Shown here: positions 34,056 through 41,917 of the stretch, in pieces
How positions within the stretch are numbered: the first letter of the stretch is position 1
Layout: each line of letters begins with the position of its first letter
NCBI GenBank assembly: GCA_020631555.1
Contig: JAHDGY010000017.1
Coordinates: forward strand, 1-42,106
Direction of reading: 5' to 3'
Length of the DNA: 42,106 nt
Origin: Flavobacteriales bacterium
GTDB taxonomy: Bacteria > Bacteroidota > Bacteroidia > Flavobacteriales_D > Parvicellaceae
Made by a program: the position numbers and the translations under genes
The notes under the pieces: model-generated
Databases searched by the model: none
Told to the model about the DNA's origin: nothing
The model's input: the letters and a program-made list of their open reading frames with translations, nothing else

Positions 34056-35951
34056 ATGATTCGTGCGATAACGATTTTAGCCGTTGCCTTATTAAGTTTG
34101 AACTGGTTTTCCGCTTTCGGTCAAACTGACCTCGATAGAAAATTAGCTTATCAATATTTCCAAAATGGCGAATTCGACAAAGCGCTGATCTATTACAAGA
34201 AATTGTACGACGACCGTCCAACAAAATCGAATTACTCCTATCAGTACCAATGTTACCTAAAGCTAAGCCAGCTTGAGGAGGCGGAAAAACTGACAAAAAA
34301 ACATTTGAAGAGAAGATCTTCTGAATTGTGGTTATACGTTAATTTGGGTAATATATACCAACTACTCGAAAAACCGAAAAAGGCTTCCCAGTATTACGAA
34401 AAGGGGATAAAGGGAATTGATCAAAAATCCACATTTTCCCAGGTAAAAGCACTCGGAACCAAGTTTAAGGATGATGGGCTACTTGATTACGCCCTTAAAA
34501 CTTACCTGCGCGCACAGAAGGTTCTCGCCAACCACCACGCGCCCTACAATACACATGTTGGTGAAATTTATGGTCTGCAAGGAGAGACTGAAAAAATGAT
34601 TAACCAATACATCGAGCTATTAGATGTTAGTGATGGCTACTTAATTACAGTTCAAAGTTTGCTGAACAGGGCAATAGATTTCGAAGAAGATGAATCTAAA
34701 ACGGAACAACTTCGAACGGTGTTGCTAAGAAAATCTCAGAAAGCCCCGGATAATGTGGCATACTCTGAAATGTTGATTTGGTACTTCAAACAGAAAAAAC
34801 AATTTGCAGCCGCTCTAATTCATGTCAAAGCCCATGACAAGCGATCGAATAGCAATGGAAAAAAACTATTAGACTTCGGAGAATTGTGTGTTAACAACAA
34901 AGCATACTCAACTGCTATTAAAGCCTTTGATGCAGTTATTAGCTATGGTCCAGAATCATTGTTCGAACAACGAGCGCGATCGAGAAAGCTCAATAGCATG
35001 TACCTCAAAATCTCTGAAACTTCGGATTGGACAGAAAACGAAGTCAGGAATTTGGCCAACCTGTACCAAAGCGAATTATCGAAACTTGAATTTATTGGAG
35101 GTGCAACAGACTTAATCTGGGAAAAAGCGGAAATTCATGGATACTATCTAAGGGAGAGCGATTCGTCAGTAGTTATACTTGAAGGGGCACTTGCCAAAGG
35201 AGGACTTTCTAAGAAAAACCGCGCAATTACAAAATTAAAACTAGCCGAATTCCTTACCATTAGTGGAAAGGTTTGGGACGCGTCTCTATACTATTCTCAG
35301 GTAGAAAAAGACTTCAAACATGATCCTTTAGGACACCAAGCAAAGTTTCAAAATGCTAAACTTTCTTATTATAATGGCGACTTTGAATGGGCTCAAGCCC
35401 AACTGGATGTTCTTAAAGCTTCGACATCTAAGTTGATTTCCAACGATGCAATAGAATTGTCGGTACTAATTTCAGACAATATTTGGATGGATTCCACCAA
35501 TGCCGCTTTGATAGCCTTTTCGAAAGCAGACCTTTTGGTTCGGCAAAATAAGTTTGAAGAAGCAAACCAAGTATTTGATTCCCTCTCCACATCCATCGGT
35601 TTTCATGCCTTAAACGATGAAATCTTATTCAAACGCTATGAAATGGAATTCATTCAAAAGAACTACTCAAAAGCTATTGAATATTTAGAAGCAATTATCA
35701 AAGATTACGCAGACGATATTTTGGCCGATAATGCCCATTTTAAATTAGCGGAAATGTATGAACTTCGGCTTAATCAACCTGGGCTGGCAACTGTTCATTA
35801 TCGCGAAATTTTATTCAATTACACGGGTAGTCTTTTGGTAATTGAGGCAAGAAAACGATTTCGAAGAATCTTAAAAACTCTCCCTGAAGAGCAAATTGAA
35901 AAACTGGAGCTAAACTCCGGAAGGGGAATTAAAAAAATTGATCCGAATTAG
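34056..35951 (+). CDS. Exported tetratricopeptide-repeat protein
   Basis: 631 residues. Signal peptide MIRAITILAVALLSLNWFSAFG|QTD (Gln at +1). TPR-like helical hairpins begin at once (YQYFQNGEFDKALIYYKKLYDDRP, LWLYVNLGNIYQLLEKPKKASQYYEKGI) and recur to the C-terminus (NYSKAIEYLEAIIKDYADDILADNAHFKLAEMYE). The last part looks like the outer-membrane-associated TPR helices found in periplasmic scaffolds. No enzymatic domain seen. It is the first gene of an operon with a DUF4286 gene, rsmA and an S66 peptidase. A scaffolding role in the periplasm is inference from the repeats and the signal peptide. Confidence 0.88.
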   Translation: MIRAITILAVALLSLNWFSAFGQTDLDRKLAYQYFQNGEFDKALIYYKKLYDDRPTKSNYSYQYQCYLKLSQLEEAEKLTKKHLKRRSSELWLYVNLGNIYQLLEKPKKASQYYEKGIKGIDQKSTFSQVKALGTKFKDDGLLDYALKTYLRAQKVLANHHAPYNTHVGEIYGLQGETEKMINQYIELLDVSDGYLITVQSLLNRAIDFEEDESKTEQLRTVLLRKSQKAPDNVAYSEMLIWYFKQKKQFAAALIHVKAHDKRSNSNGKKLLDFGELCVNNKAYSTAIKAFDAVISYGPESLFEQRARSRKLNSMYLKISETSDWTENEVRNLANLYQSELSKLEFIGGATDLIWEKAEIHGYYLRESDSSVVILEGALAKGGLSKKNRAITKLKLAEFLTISGKVWDASLYYSQVEKDFKHDPLGHQAKFQNAKLSYYNGDFEWAQAQLDVLKASTSKLISNDAIELSVLISDNIWMDSTNAALIAFSKADLLVRQNKFEEANQVFDSLSTSIGFHALNDEILFKRYEMEFIQKNYSKAIEYLEAIIKDYADDILADNAHFKLAEMYELRLNQPGLATVHYREILFNYTGSLLVIEARKRFRRILKTLPEEQIEKLELNSGRGIKKIDPN

Positions 35952-35952
35952 A

Positions 35953-36282
35953 ATGATTATCTATAATGTTACTGTAAGCATCGAGAAGCAAACAGAAAAG
36001 GAATGGGTAGAATGGATGCGCACAGTGCACGTACCGGAGGTAATTGCAACAGGCTGCTTTATTGAGGCACGAATGAGTAAGGTAATGACCGAAGGAATGT
36101 ACGAGGAAACACCTGACCCTAGCTACAGTATTCAATACCTTTGCAAAACTCAACAAGACTATGAACGGTATCAAACTGAATTTGCTCCGCAATTGCAACA
36201 GGCGCACACGCAGAAATACGCCAATAAATTTGGAGCATTTAGAACATTGCTAGACGTTGTAGAAATCTTCCAACATGGTTAG
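35953..36282 (+). CDS. DUF4286 family protein
   Basis: 109 residues from the ATG at 35953, one base after the TPR stop. The frame extends to a TTG at 35938, but MIIYNVTVSIE is the usual beginning of this family. The sequence is a small alpha/beta fold with EKEWVEWMRTVHVPEVIATGCF, YSIQYLCKTQQDYERYQTEFAPQLQ and KFGAFRTLLDVVEIF. DUF4286 is a common, uncharacterised Bacteroidota family, often upstream of rsmA as here. Its end overlaps rsmA by 8 bases. Confidence 0.88.
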   Translation: MIIYNVTVSIEKQTEKEWVEWMRTVHVPEVIATGCFIEARMSKVMTEGMYEETPDPSYSIQYLCKTQQDYERYQTEFAPQLQQAHTQKYANKFGAFRTLLDVVEIFQHG

Positions 36283-37057
36283 AGCTAAGAAACACCTTGG
36301 TCAGCATTTTCTTACCGACCCCGAAATATCTTCAAATATCAATAAGGCCCTTACCGGATTCGGTGAATACAACGAGGTTTTGGAAGTAGGTCCGGGAACT
36401 GGAGCGTTAACCCGGTTTTTATTGGAAGGCAAGTACAAAGTATCCGTTGCAGAAATTGATCAAGAATCCATTGCCTATTTGCATGAACATTTTCCAAACC
36501 TGCCTGTCTACGCTGAGAGCTTTCTGCAGTTTGATCTGCACGAAAAATTCGAAGGAAGACAACTGGCCGTAATTGGGAACTTCCCTTACAATATTTCCTC
36601 GCAGATTGTTTTTAAAATACTAGACAATGTGGATTTAGTACCTGAAGCAGTTGGCATGTTTCAAAAAGAAGTGGCAGAGAGAATAGCGGAGAAACCTGGT
36701 TCAAAAACCTACGGCGTTACAAGCGTACTTACTCAAGCTTATTACGACGTTGAATATCTGTTCACAGTGAATGAGGATGTATTTGATCCGCCACCTAAGG
36801 TTAAGTCTGGGGTGATAAGAATGAAGCGAAAACCAATGAACGATTTCGGATGCGACAAAAAACTATTCAAACAAATAGTCAAAATAACTTTCAACCAACG
36901 GCGCAAAACAATTCGAAACTCTATTAAATCGCTTGTGAGCGGATTGGAATTTCAGCACGACTATTTACCGCTAAGACCGGAACAATTGAGCGTTGAACAA
37001 TTTAAGGAATTAGCTATTGCAGTTTCTGAAAAACGTAAGGCTCAAAGCCCGTCATGA
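36275..37057 (+). CDS. rsmA: 16S rRNA dimethyladenosine transferase RsmA (KsgA)
   Basis: 260 residues. It dimethylates two adjacent adenosines in helix 45 of 16S rRNA during 30S assembly. The N-terminal KKHLGQHFLTD, SAM motif I VGPGTGALTRFL, and the catalytic NFPYN (motif IV) in GNFPYNISSQIV are clear. FDPPPKVKSGVI and the helical C-terminal domain with FNQRRKTIRNSIK follow. It overlaps its upstream neighbour by 8 bases and shares an ATGA overlap with the next gene. Confidence 0.97.
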   Translation: MVRAKKHLGQHFLTDPEISSNINKALTGFGEYNEVLEVGPGTGALTRFLLEGKYKVSVAEIDQESIAYLHEHFPNLPVYAESFLQFDLHEKFEGRQLAVIGNFPYNISSQIVFKILDNVDLVPEAVGMFQKEVAERIAEKPGSKTYGVTSVLTQAYYDVEYLFTVNEDVFDPPPKVKSGVIRMKRKPMNDFGCDKKLFKQIVKITFNQRRKTIRNSIKSLVSGLEFQHDYLPLRPEQLSVEQFKELAIAVSEKRKAQSPS

Positions 37058-37956
37058 TAATTCCTCCAAATCTATCTCCGGGAGACCAAGTTGGATTAAT
37101 TGCTACTGCAAAAAAAGTTGATTCAGGAGGCATTGAATACGCGACCAATTTACTGAATATTTGGGGATTAGAAGTAATTGAAGGACCCAACCTCCGAAAT
37201 CAACTTCACCTGTTTGCAGGTTCCGACAATGAAAGAGCATCTGACCTGCAATGGGCTATAAATCAACCAACCATTAAGGCCATAATCTGTTATCGTGGAG
37301 GGTATGGAACCATGCGCATGCTCGAACAGGTAAACCTAGCCTCGCTGATACAAAATCCGAAATGGATATGTGGATATAGTGATGTTTGTGTTTTACATGG
37401 AGCACTTCAGCAACTTGGCTTAGCGTCTCTGCACTCTACAATGCCAGTGAATTTTGAATCAAATTCCTCTTCGGCTTTGGAGAGCTTCAAAAATGCACTA
37501 ATGGGCTACCCTTCCAACCTGATTTTTGATTCGACCAATGAAAACAGGATTGGAAAATCTCGTGGTCAGCTTATTGGTGGAAATCTTTCCATTCTCCAAA
37601 CCTTATCTGGGACAAAATACGACCTTGATTACCGCGACAAGATCCTAGTAATCGAAGATCTAGACGAATACCTTTACCATATCGATCGTATGATGCAAAG
37701 CTTGAAGGCTGGCAACAAATTAGATCAGCTTCGGGGGTTAGTGGTTGGAGAAATGACAGATCTAAAAGATAACGAAACCCCTTTCGGAATGACGATCCGC
37801 GAGATAATTCATGACGCCATAAAGGACTATGATTTCCCGGTAGCGTTCAATGCACCAATTGGACATTTCTCCGACAATCATACCATTGCCCTAGGGCAAG
37901 AATACTCCCTGTCGGTTGACTTGAATTCAACTTCCCTTCAACCTCTGAAGAATTAA
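37054..37956 (+). CDS. LD-carboxypeptidase (peptidase family S66)
   Basis: 300 residues. Family S66 enzymes cut the L,D bond of muropeptide tetrapeptides during murein recycling. The N-terminus LSPGDQVGLIATAKKVD is typical; CYRGGYGTMRML and CGYSDVCVLH include the nucleophilic Ser in GYSD. The Glu is likely in VIEDLDEYLYHIDRM and the His in PIGHFSDNHTIALGQ, so the Ser-Glu-His triad is present. It has no signal peptide, so it acts in the cytoplasm. The related MccF microcin-immunity peptidases share the fold, but size, context and motifs favour the housekeeping enzyme. It overlaps rsmA by 4 bases. Confidence 0.92.
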   Translation: MIIPPNLSPGDQVGLIATAKKVDSGGIEYATNLLNIWGLEVIEGPNLRNQLHLFAGSDNERASDLQWAINQPTIKAIICYRGGYGTMRMLEQVNLASLIQNPKWICGYSDVCVLHGALQQLGLASLHSTMPVNFESNSSSALESFKNALMGYPSNLIFDSTNENRIGKSRGQLIGGNLSILQTLSGTKYDLDYRDKILVIEDLDEYLYHIDRMMQSLKAGNKLDQLRGLVVGEMTDLKDNETPFGMTIREIIHDAIKDYDFPVAFNAPIGHFSDNHTIALGQEYSLSVDLNSTSLQPLKN

Positions 37957-37969
37957 AATAGGAAACTCC

Positions 37970-38620
37970 TTATTTCTTTTTAACGCGCTTAATACTGCAG
38001 CCTAAAGGCCTAGTGCTATTGTTCTTAACTGGAAGTCCTGCACTTACTTCAACAATTGCATCACGAACATAAAAGTCTTTGACTTCACCACCGTTCTTCA
38101 CATTGTCATCAATAGCACCTTTGTAAACCAACTTCATGTCTTTGTCAAACATAAATACGTGTGGAGTAGTTTTCGCACCGAATGCATCGGCTAGCGCACT
38201 ATTAGGATCTAGAACGTATTTGCTTTTGTATCCATAATCGCTAGCTCTAGTCTTCATCTTCTCAAACGTATCGTCACCCTCCGTATTTCCTCGTTTAGCT
38301 TCATTTGAGTTAACCAGAACCATCCCGAACTTGTTTCGATCGGCTAAAACCTGAACATTGTTATATCTACCTTCCCAACCTTCGCTGTTGCTAGAACCAA
38401 CCACAAACGGACAGGTGTTACAAGAAAATATGACAATCAAACCATTCTCCTGCTTAAGCGAGTTCAGCGAATATTCTTCGCCCGAAACATCTTTCATTTT
38501 CACGTCTGCCATTGGAGCCGAAGCACCAATTTCTATAGAGTTTTTCGACTCTTCCACTGTTGTAAATGCCATTAATCCAGTCATCATTGCTGCAAATAAA
38601 TATAAAACTGTCTTTCTCAT
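37970..38620 (-). CDS. Exported redoxin, AhpC/TSA-like, copy 1
   Basis: 216 residues. N-terminal hydrophobic signal (TVLYLFAAMMTGLMAFTTVEES). The thioredoxin-fold core has SAPMADVKMKDVSGEEYSLNSL and an active-site region FSCNTCPFVVGS with CxxC followed by Pro-Phe. DPNSALADAFGAKTTPHVFMFD supplies the cis-Pro loop, and KGAIDDN is also family-like. The C-terminus is GCSIKRVKKK, where the conserved Cys may be a resolving thiol, as known in the PRX-like1/thioredoxin-family group. Substrate unknown. The gene is tail-to-tail with the S66 gene and has no clear terminator. Confidence 0.88.
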   Translation of the reverse strand: MRKTVLYLFAAMMTGLMAFTTVEESKNSIEIGASAPMADVKMKDVSGEEYSLNSLKQENGLIVIFSCNTCPFVVGSSNSEGWEGRYNNVQVLADRNKFGMVLVNSNEAKRGNTEGDDTFEKMKTRASDYGYKSKYVLDPNSALADAFGAKTTPHVFMFDKDMKLVYKGAIDDNVKNGGEVKDFYVRDAIVEVSAGLPVKNNSTRPLGCSIKRVKKK

Positions 38621-38801
38621 TATTTTAGAATTGAAGTGAGTATAAATTCGCGAAAATCTCTAGCTACAAGGTTTAGGACATCGCAACTAAATTTAAGTAA
38701 TTAATCTTAAAACAAGTCCCAGCCATGAGGGATTTTGCGATCTAGCGAGGCATTTACCCTATGAAAGGGGGAAAGATTTATACTATCTCCATTTGCTCTT
38801 T

Positions 38802-39461
38802 TTAAGACCGCTTTTTACGTTTACGCTTTACGCGCTTGATACTACAACCGTGTGTTTTGGTGACTGCAATGGGTGGAGTTTCTCCGTTTGACAAGGCTTC
38901 CATCGCATCCTTAATGTAGAAAACCTTAACTGAATCCATTGTTTTGGCATCATCATCAACATCACCTTTATAAACCAACTCGAAATCCTCGTTAAACAAA
39001 AACAAATGCGGTGTTGCTTTGGCCCCAAATGCATCTGCCAGCTTATGCCCGGCATCGTAAAGGTACGGCCAAGTATAAGCTTGTTCTTTAGCTCTAGCTT
39101 GCATGCTTTCGAAGGAGTCTGCCCCATCCCGATTACCAGTACTGGAATTCAACATAACCAAGCCTACCTTGTTTTTCTTGGCATGCTTTCTAACCAATTC
39201 ATAACGTTTCTCCCAACCCTCAAAACTTGGTGGAGCACCTACAACGCATGGACAGGTGTGACCACTAAAAACTACTAACAATCCTCTTTTACCCATTTCT
39301 TCACGCAACAAAACAGAATCACCAGAAACATCCATAAACTTCGCCAATTGCATGGGCATTTTAACCCCAATTGCAATAGATTTAATATCCTTCTTTTGTT
39401 GAGAAAAAGAGAATATGGGCAATAACACACCAGCAAATAATAAGATTTTTGATCGTTTCAT
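38802..39461 (-). CDS. Exported redoxin, AhpC/TSA-like, copy 2
   Basis: 219 residues, clear paralog of the preceding redoxin. Signal peptide MKRSKILLFAGVLLPIFSFS|QQKKD (Gln at +1). The active-site region is FSGHTCPCVVGAPPSFEGWEKRYE: the first Cys of CxxC is replaced by Gly and a Cys now follows Pro, giving TCPC instead of CNTCPF. DAGHKLADAFGAKATPHLFLFN and KGDVDDD are conserved. It ends in GCSIKRVKRKRKKRS, with a longer basic tail than copy 1. The altered Cys pattern suggests a different redox chemistry or partner. Confidence 0.88.
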   Translation of the reverse strand: MKRSKILLFAGVLLPIFSFSQQKKDIKSIAIGVKMPMQLAKFMDVSGDSVLLREEMGKRGLLVVFSGHTCPCVVGAPPSFEGWEKRYELVRKHAKKNKVGLVMLNSSTGNRDGADSFESMQARAKEQAYTWPYLYDAGHKLADAFGAKATPHLFLFNEDFELVYKGDVDDDAKTMDSVKVFYIKDAMEALSNGETPPIAVTKTHGCSIKRVKRKRKKRS

Positions 39462-39544
39462 ATGGTTGTAAGCAATTACATCTCCCCGTTTAGTAGTTGC
39501 CCGAACCGTGCTAATTAAATTATACCGAATTCTTGGAGCAGAAA

Positions 39545-40411
39545 TTACGCACCATGCATCTTCAGAAAACCCACTTCTCGCTTTGTTAGATGCCTGAACT
39601 TCCCTCGCGTCAAACTACCTTTGGTTAACCCAGCAAACGAAATTCGATCCAATTTAGTTACCTCGTAACCAAGATATTCAAACATCCTTCTTACAATTCT
39701 ATTCTTTCCCGAATGGATAGTAACCACCACATTAGTTTTCGACTTTCCCTTAACGTGTTCAATCTCGTCGATCTTAATCTGACCGTCTTCCAATTCAACC
39801 CCTTCTAGCAAATCTTTAAGGCTCTGGTCTTGAACCGGCTTATCGCACTCAACCAAATACACCTTCTTAACCTCGTAACTGGGATGGGTTAGCTTTTTTG
39901 CAGTCGCACCGTCGTTTGTAAACAGTAAAAGACCAGTTGTGTTTCGGTCTAATCGGCCCACCGGATAAATCCGCTCGGCACATGCACCTTCCAACAGTTC
40001 CATTACCGTCTTTCTACCCCGATCATCATTTGTTGTAGTGAGATAGTTTTTGGGCTTATTCAAGAGAATATACTTGTAATTCTCCCTTCGCAGTTTCCTT
40101 CCTTTAAATAGGATTGTATCGGTTGGATTGACCCGAAAACCTAACGTTGTTATCACCTCACCATTGACCTTCACTTCTCCATCAACAATCAATTGATCTG
40201 CCTGTCGCCTAGAACACACACCTGCATTAGCCAAATACCTATTGAGTCGAATGGATTCGATTTGCGATTCGGTAGATACCTTCTTGGATCGCTTTCGCTC
40301 AGAAGCTTTTTCCTTTTCCTGACGATTATAACTTCGGCGTGCATTTTTAGCCTCTTCCTTTCGAGACTTCCGCTCCTTTTGTTTCTTAAATTTCTTGAAC
40401 CGATCTTCCAT
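39545..40411 (-). CDS. Pseudouridine synthase, RluB/RsuA type
   Basis: 288 residues. A strongly basic, Lys/Arg-rich N-terminal tail of ~55 residues (KKFKKQKERKSRKEEAKNARRSYN) precedes an S4 RNA-binding domain (RLNRYLANAGVCSRRQADQLI). The catalytic domain has YPVGRLDRNTTGLLLFTNDG with the catalytic Asp in GRLDRNTTG, then GKNRIVRRMFEYLGYEVTKLDRISFAG. The family modifies rRNA (RluB at 23S 2605, RsuA at 16S 516); the large-subunit type is more likely but not proven. It follows the SCO gene by 3 bases, so the two are cotranscribed. Confidence 0.93.
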   Translation of the reverse strand: MEDRFKKFKKQKERKSRKEEAKNARRSYNRQEKEKASERKRSKKVSTESQIESIRLNRYLANAGVCSRRQADQLIVDGEVKVNGEVITTLGFRVNPTDTILFKGRKLRRENYKYILLNKPKNYLTTTNDDRGRKTVMELLEGACAERIYPVGRLDRNTTGLLLFTNDGATAKKLTHPSYEVKKVYLVECDKPVQDQSLKDLLEGVELEDGQIKIDEIEHVKGKSKTNVVVTIHSGKNRIVRRMFEYLGYEVTKLDRISFAGLTKGSLTRGKFRHLTKREVGFLKMHGA

Positions 40412-40414
40412 AAC

Positions 40415-41158
40415 CTACCCCTTCTTTAAAAGCGTTTCAATATCCTGCTCTAATTGCACCATCTCTTCTTCAGATGTACCATCGTAATAGCCTCTTATTC
40501 GACCAACTGTATCTACTAAAGCGATCATTTCTGTGTGTACAAAATCGTTCTCCGATCCATGATCGTAATGTGGATCATCTTTATCGGGCGCTACAAAATA
40601 CGACTGCCGCGCCAAACGGTAAAGCTCCTTCTTCTCTCCAGTCAAGAAAACCCATTGGCCAATTTTGTACCCTGAGGCACTCGAAGGGTGGGTGCTATGG
40701 TTCGTTTTCGGCACTTTCCGGTCAGCAGTTATAGTAATTTCAGTTTCACGCACACCCATTTTGGTAGCATATTCTCGCAGCACAGGAACAGAATCTACCT
40801 CAGGCCAAACCGTATGCGATAGAATCACCATTCGATCTTCATCTTTGAAATTCTTGTAGATCGTGCTTAAGTTATCGTTCATTGTTTTACAAATTCCCGG
40901 ACAGGTTGTAAAGAAAAAGTCTACAACTTTAACCCGCCCCCGATAGGTTGCAAGAGAAACGCTCTGCCCATCTTGATTTACTAGATTAAAGTCACTAATC
41001 CGGTGCCCCATTCCAACCTGACGCTTGGTTAAATCAACCATATCAATTTGCAAGTCAACCGGATTGAGGATCGGTAAGGCCTTTGGTTGGGACAATATAA
41101 AATATGCTAAAATGGCACCTCCCATAAACACCACTAAAACACCTATTACTCTCAGCAT
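40415..41158 (-). CDS. SCO1/SenC family copper-binding redox protein
   Basis: 247 residues from ATG 41158. An N-terminal membrane anchor (MLRVIGVLVVFMGGAILAYFI) places the thioredoxin-like domain outside the cytoplasm. The copper site is formed by the CxxxC in TTCPGICKTM and a late His (DFVHTEMIALVD). VVDFFFTTCPG and ILSHTVWPEVDSV are typical. SCO proteins deliver copper to the CuA centre of cytochrome oxidase or maintain its thiols. The frame extends to an ATG at 41185, but a -7 promoter element lies in that extension, so 41158 is preferred. Confidence 0.93.
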   Translation of the reverse strand: MLRVIGVLVVFMGGAILAYFILSQPKALPILNPVDLQIDMVDLTKRQVGMGHRISDFNLVNQDGQSVSLATYRGRVKVVDFFFTTCPGICKTMNDNLSTIYKNFKDEDRMVILSHTVWPEVDSVPVLREYATKMGVRETEITITADRKVPKTNHSTHPSSASGYKIGQWVFLTGEKKELYRLARQSYFVAPDKDDPHYDHGSENDFVHTEMIALVDTVGRIRGYYDGTSEEEMVQLEQDIETLLKKG

Positions 41159-41173
41159 TATAGTATTTTCCTG

Positions 41174-41181
41174 CAAAGGTA
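41174..41181 (-). promoter_or_regulatory. -7 element TACCTTTG for the SCO operon
   Basis: Exact TAnnTTTG followed by CA on the minus strand, ending 15 bases before the ATG at 41158. It decides the start codon. No well-spaced -33 TTG. Confidence 0.55.
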
Positions 41182-41297
41182 ACATTCAACAATTGACAAT
41201 GGATAATTCATAATTGACAATTATTCCAATAAGCAATCATTGCCCTCCTTAATAGTCATCATCCAAACGAATAGGACATAATGAACTTTCCTTTGGA

Positions 41298-41393
41298 CTT
41301 CGAGAACCTCAGTCCACGGAAAGCTTGGTTCGCACGTTGAGAAGACCGCAGCACTGAGGGCACTCGAAGTGCGCTGCCCTGAGGTATTCGAAG
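41298..41393. repeat. REP-like intergenic palindromic element
   Basis: CTTCGAGAACCTCAG (41298-41312) pairs with CTGAGGTATTCGAAG (41379-41393), 13 of 15 bases matching. Inside it sits GCACT-CGA-AGTGC (41360-41372), with GCAGCACTGAGGG and CTGCCCTGAG around it. Locally GC-richer than its surroundings. The phrase types (CTTCGA, CTGAGGG, ACTCGAAGTG) resemble dispersed intergenic repeats seen in many Bacteroidota; that is from memory, as only one copy is in this window. Confidence 0.7.
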
Positions 41394-41456
41394 GGTCGAA
41401 GGGCTAGAATGGAGAATAGACAAGCTAATTGTCAAAAATCAACTTGAACTGATCCT

Positions 41457-41464
41457 TATATTTG
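41457..41464 (+). promoter_or_regulatory. -7 element TATATTTG for the RidA gene
   Basis: Exact TAnnTTTG followed by C, ending 24 bases before the ATG at 41489. A TTG at 41429-41431 lies 25 bases upstream, a little far. Confidence 0.5.
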
Positions 41465-41488
41465 CTGATCAATAAAATCTAATTCTAC

Positions 41489-41917
41489 ATGTCTGAAAAG
41501 ATAAACTCCGAAAAAGCACCAAAACCAATGGGGCTCTATCCTCACGCTAGAAAAGTTGGCAACCTATTGTTTTTGTCTGGAGTTGGTCCTCGGGCTTCAA
41601 AATCAGGAAGTGAAGAAGCCAATATACCGGGTTTGCAATACGACAAAAACGGCAACTATCAAGAATTTGACTTTGAGGCTCAATGCCATTCGGTATTCGA
41701 AAACGTACGTACAATTCTGGAAGCCTCGGGATCGAGCTGGGACAAAATTGTTGATGTTACCACCTTCTTAACCGACATGAAGCGAGATTTTAGAACATAC
41801 AATAAAGTATACGCGGAATACTTTAAGGAAAACCAGCCATGCAGGACAACTGTTGAAGTTGGCGCGCTACCCTCTCCTATTGCAATTGAGTTAAAATGTA
41901 TTGCAACGGTTGATTAG
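41489..41917 (+). CDS. RidA family protein, probable 2-aminomuconate deaminase
   Basis: 142 residues, longer than the ~128 of housekeeping RidA. GLYPHARKVGNLLFLSGVGPR, FDFEAQCHSVFENVRTILEASGSSWDKIVDVTTFLTDM, YNKVYAEYF and CRTTVEVGALPSPIAIELKCIA are family segments, and the substrate carboxylate-binding Arg (in CRTTVEV) is kept. The PHAR... beginning, the length and the insertion after GPR resemble 2-aminomuconate deaminases of the 3-hydroxyanthranilate pathway (NbaF/AmnD type). This would act right after the ALDH8-like enzyme encoded at 17748-19193. A generic enamine/imine deaminase is the alternative. It is probably the first gene of a unit continuing past the window. Confidence 0.85.
   Translation: MSEKINSEKAPKPMGLYPHARKVGNLLFLSGVGPRASKSGSEEANIPGLQYDKNGNYQEFDFEAQCHSVFENVRTILEASGSSWDKIVDVTTFLTDMKRDFRTYNKVYAEYFKENQPCRTTVEVGALPSPIAIELKCIATVD

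Larger units (their letters stand above)
41186..41488. other. Intergenic region with direct and inverted repeats
   Basis: 303 bases without an ORF. AATTGACAAT occurs twice (41191-41200 and 41212-41221). A large imperfect inverted repeat occupies 41298-41393. The RidA promoter element lies at 41457-41464. Confidence 0.7.

Noticed and set aside
37054-37956. Microcin C immunity (MccF) function
   Set aside because: Same S66 fold, but the gene is embedded in an operon with rsmA and has no microcin-related neighbours.
41191-41221. AATTGACAAT direct repeats as an operator
   Set aside because: Two AT-rich copies 21 bases apart are expected often in such DNA and do not line up with the promoter elements; not claimed as a regulatory site.
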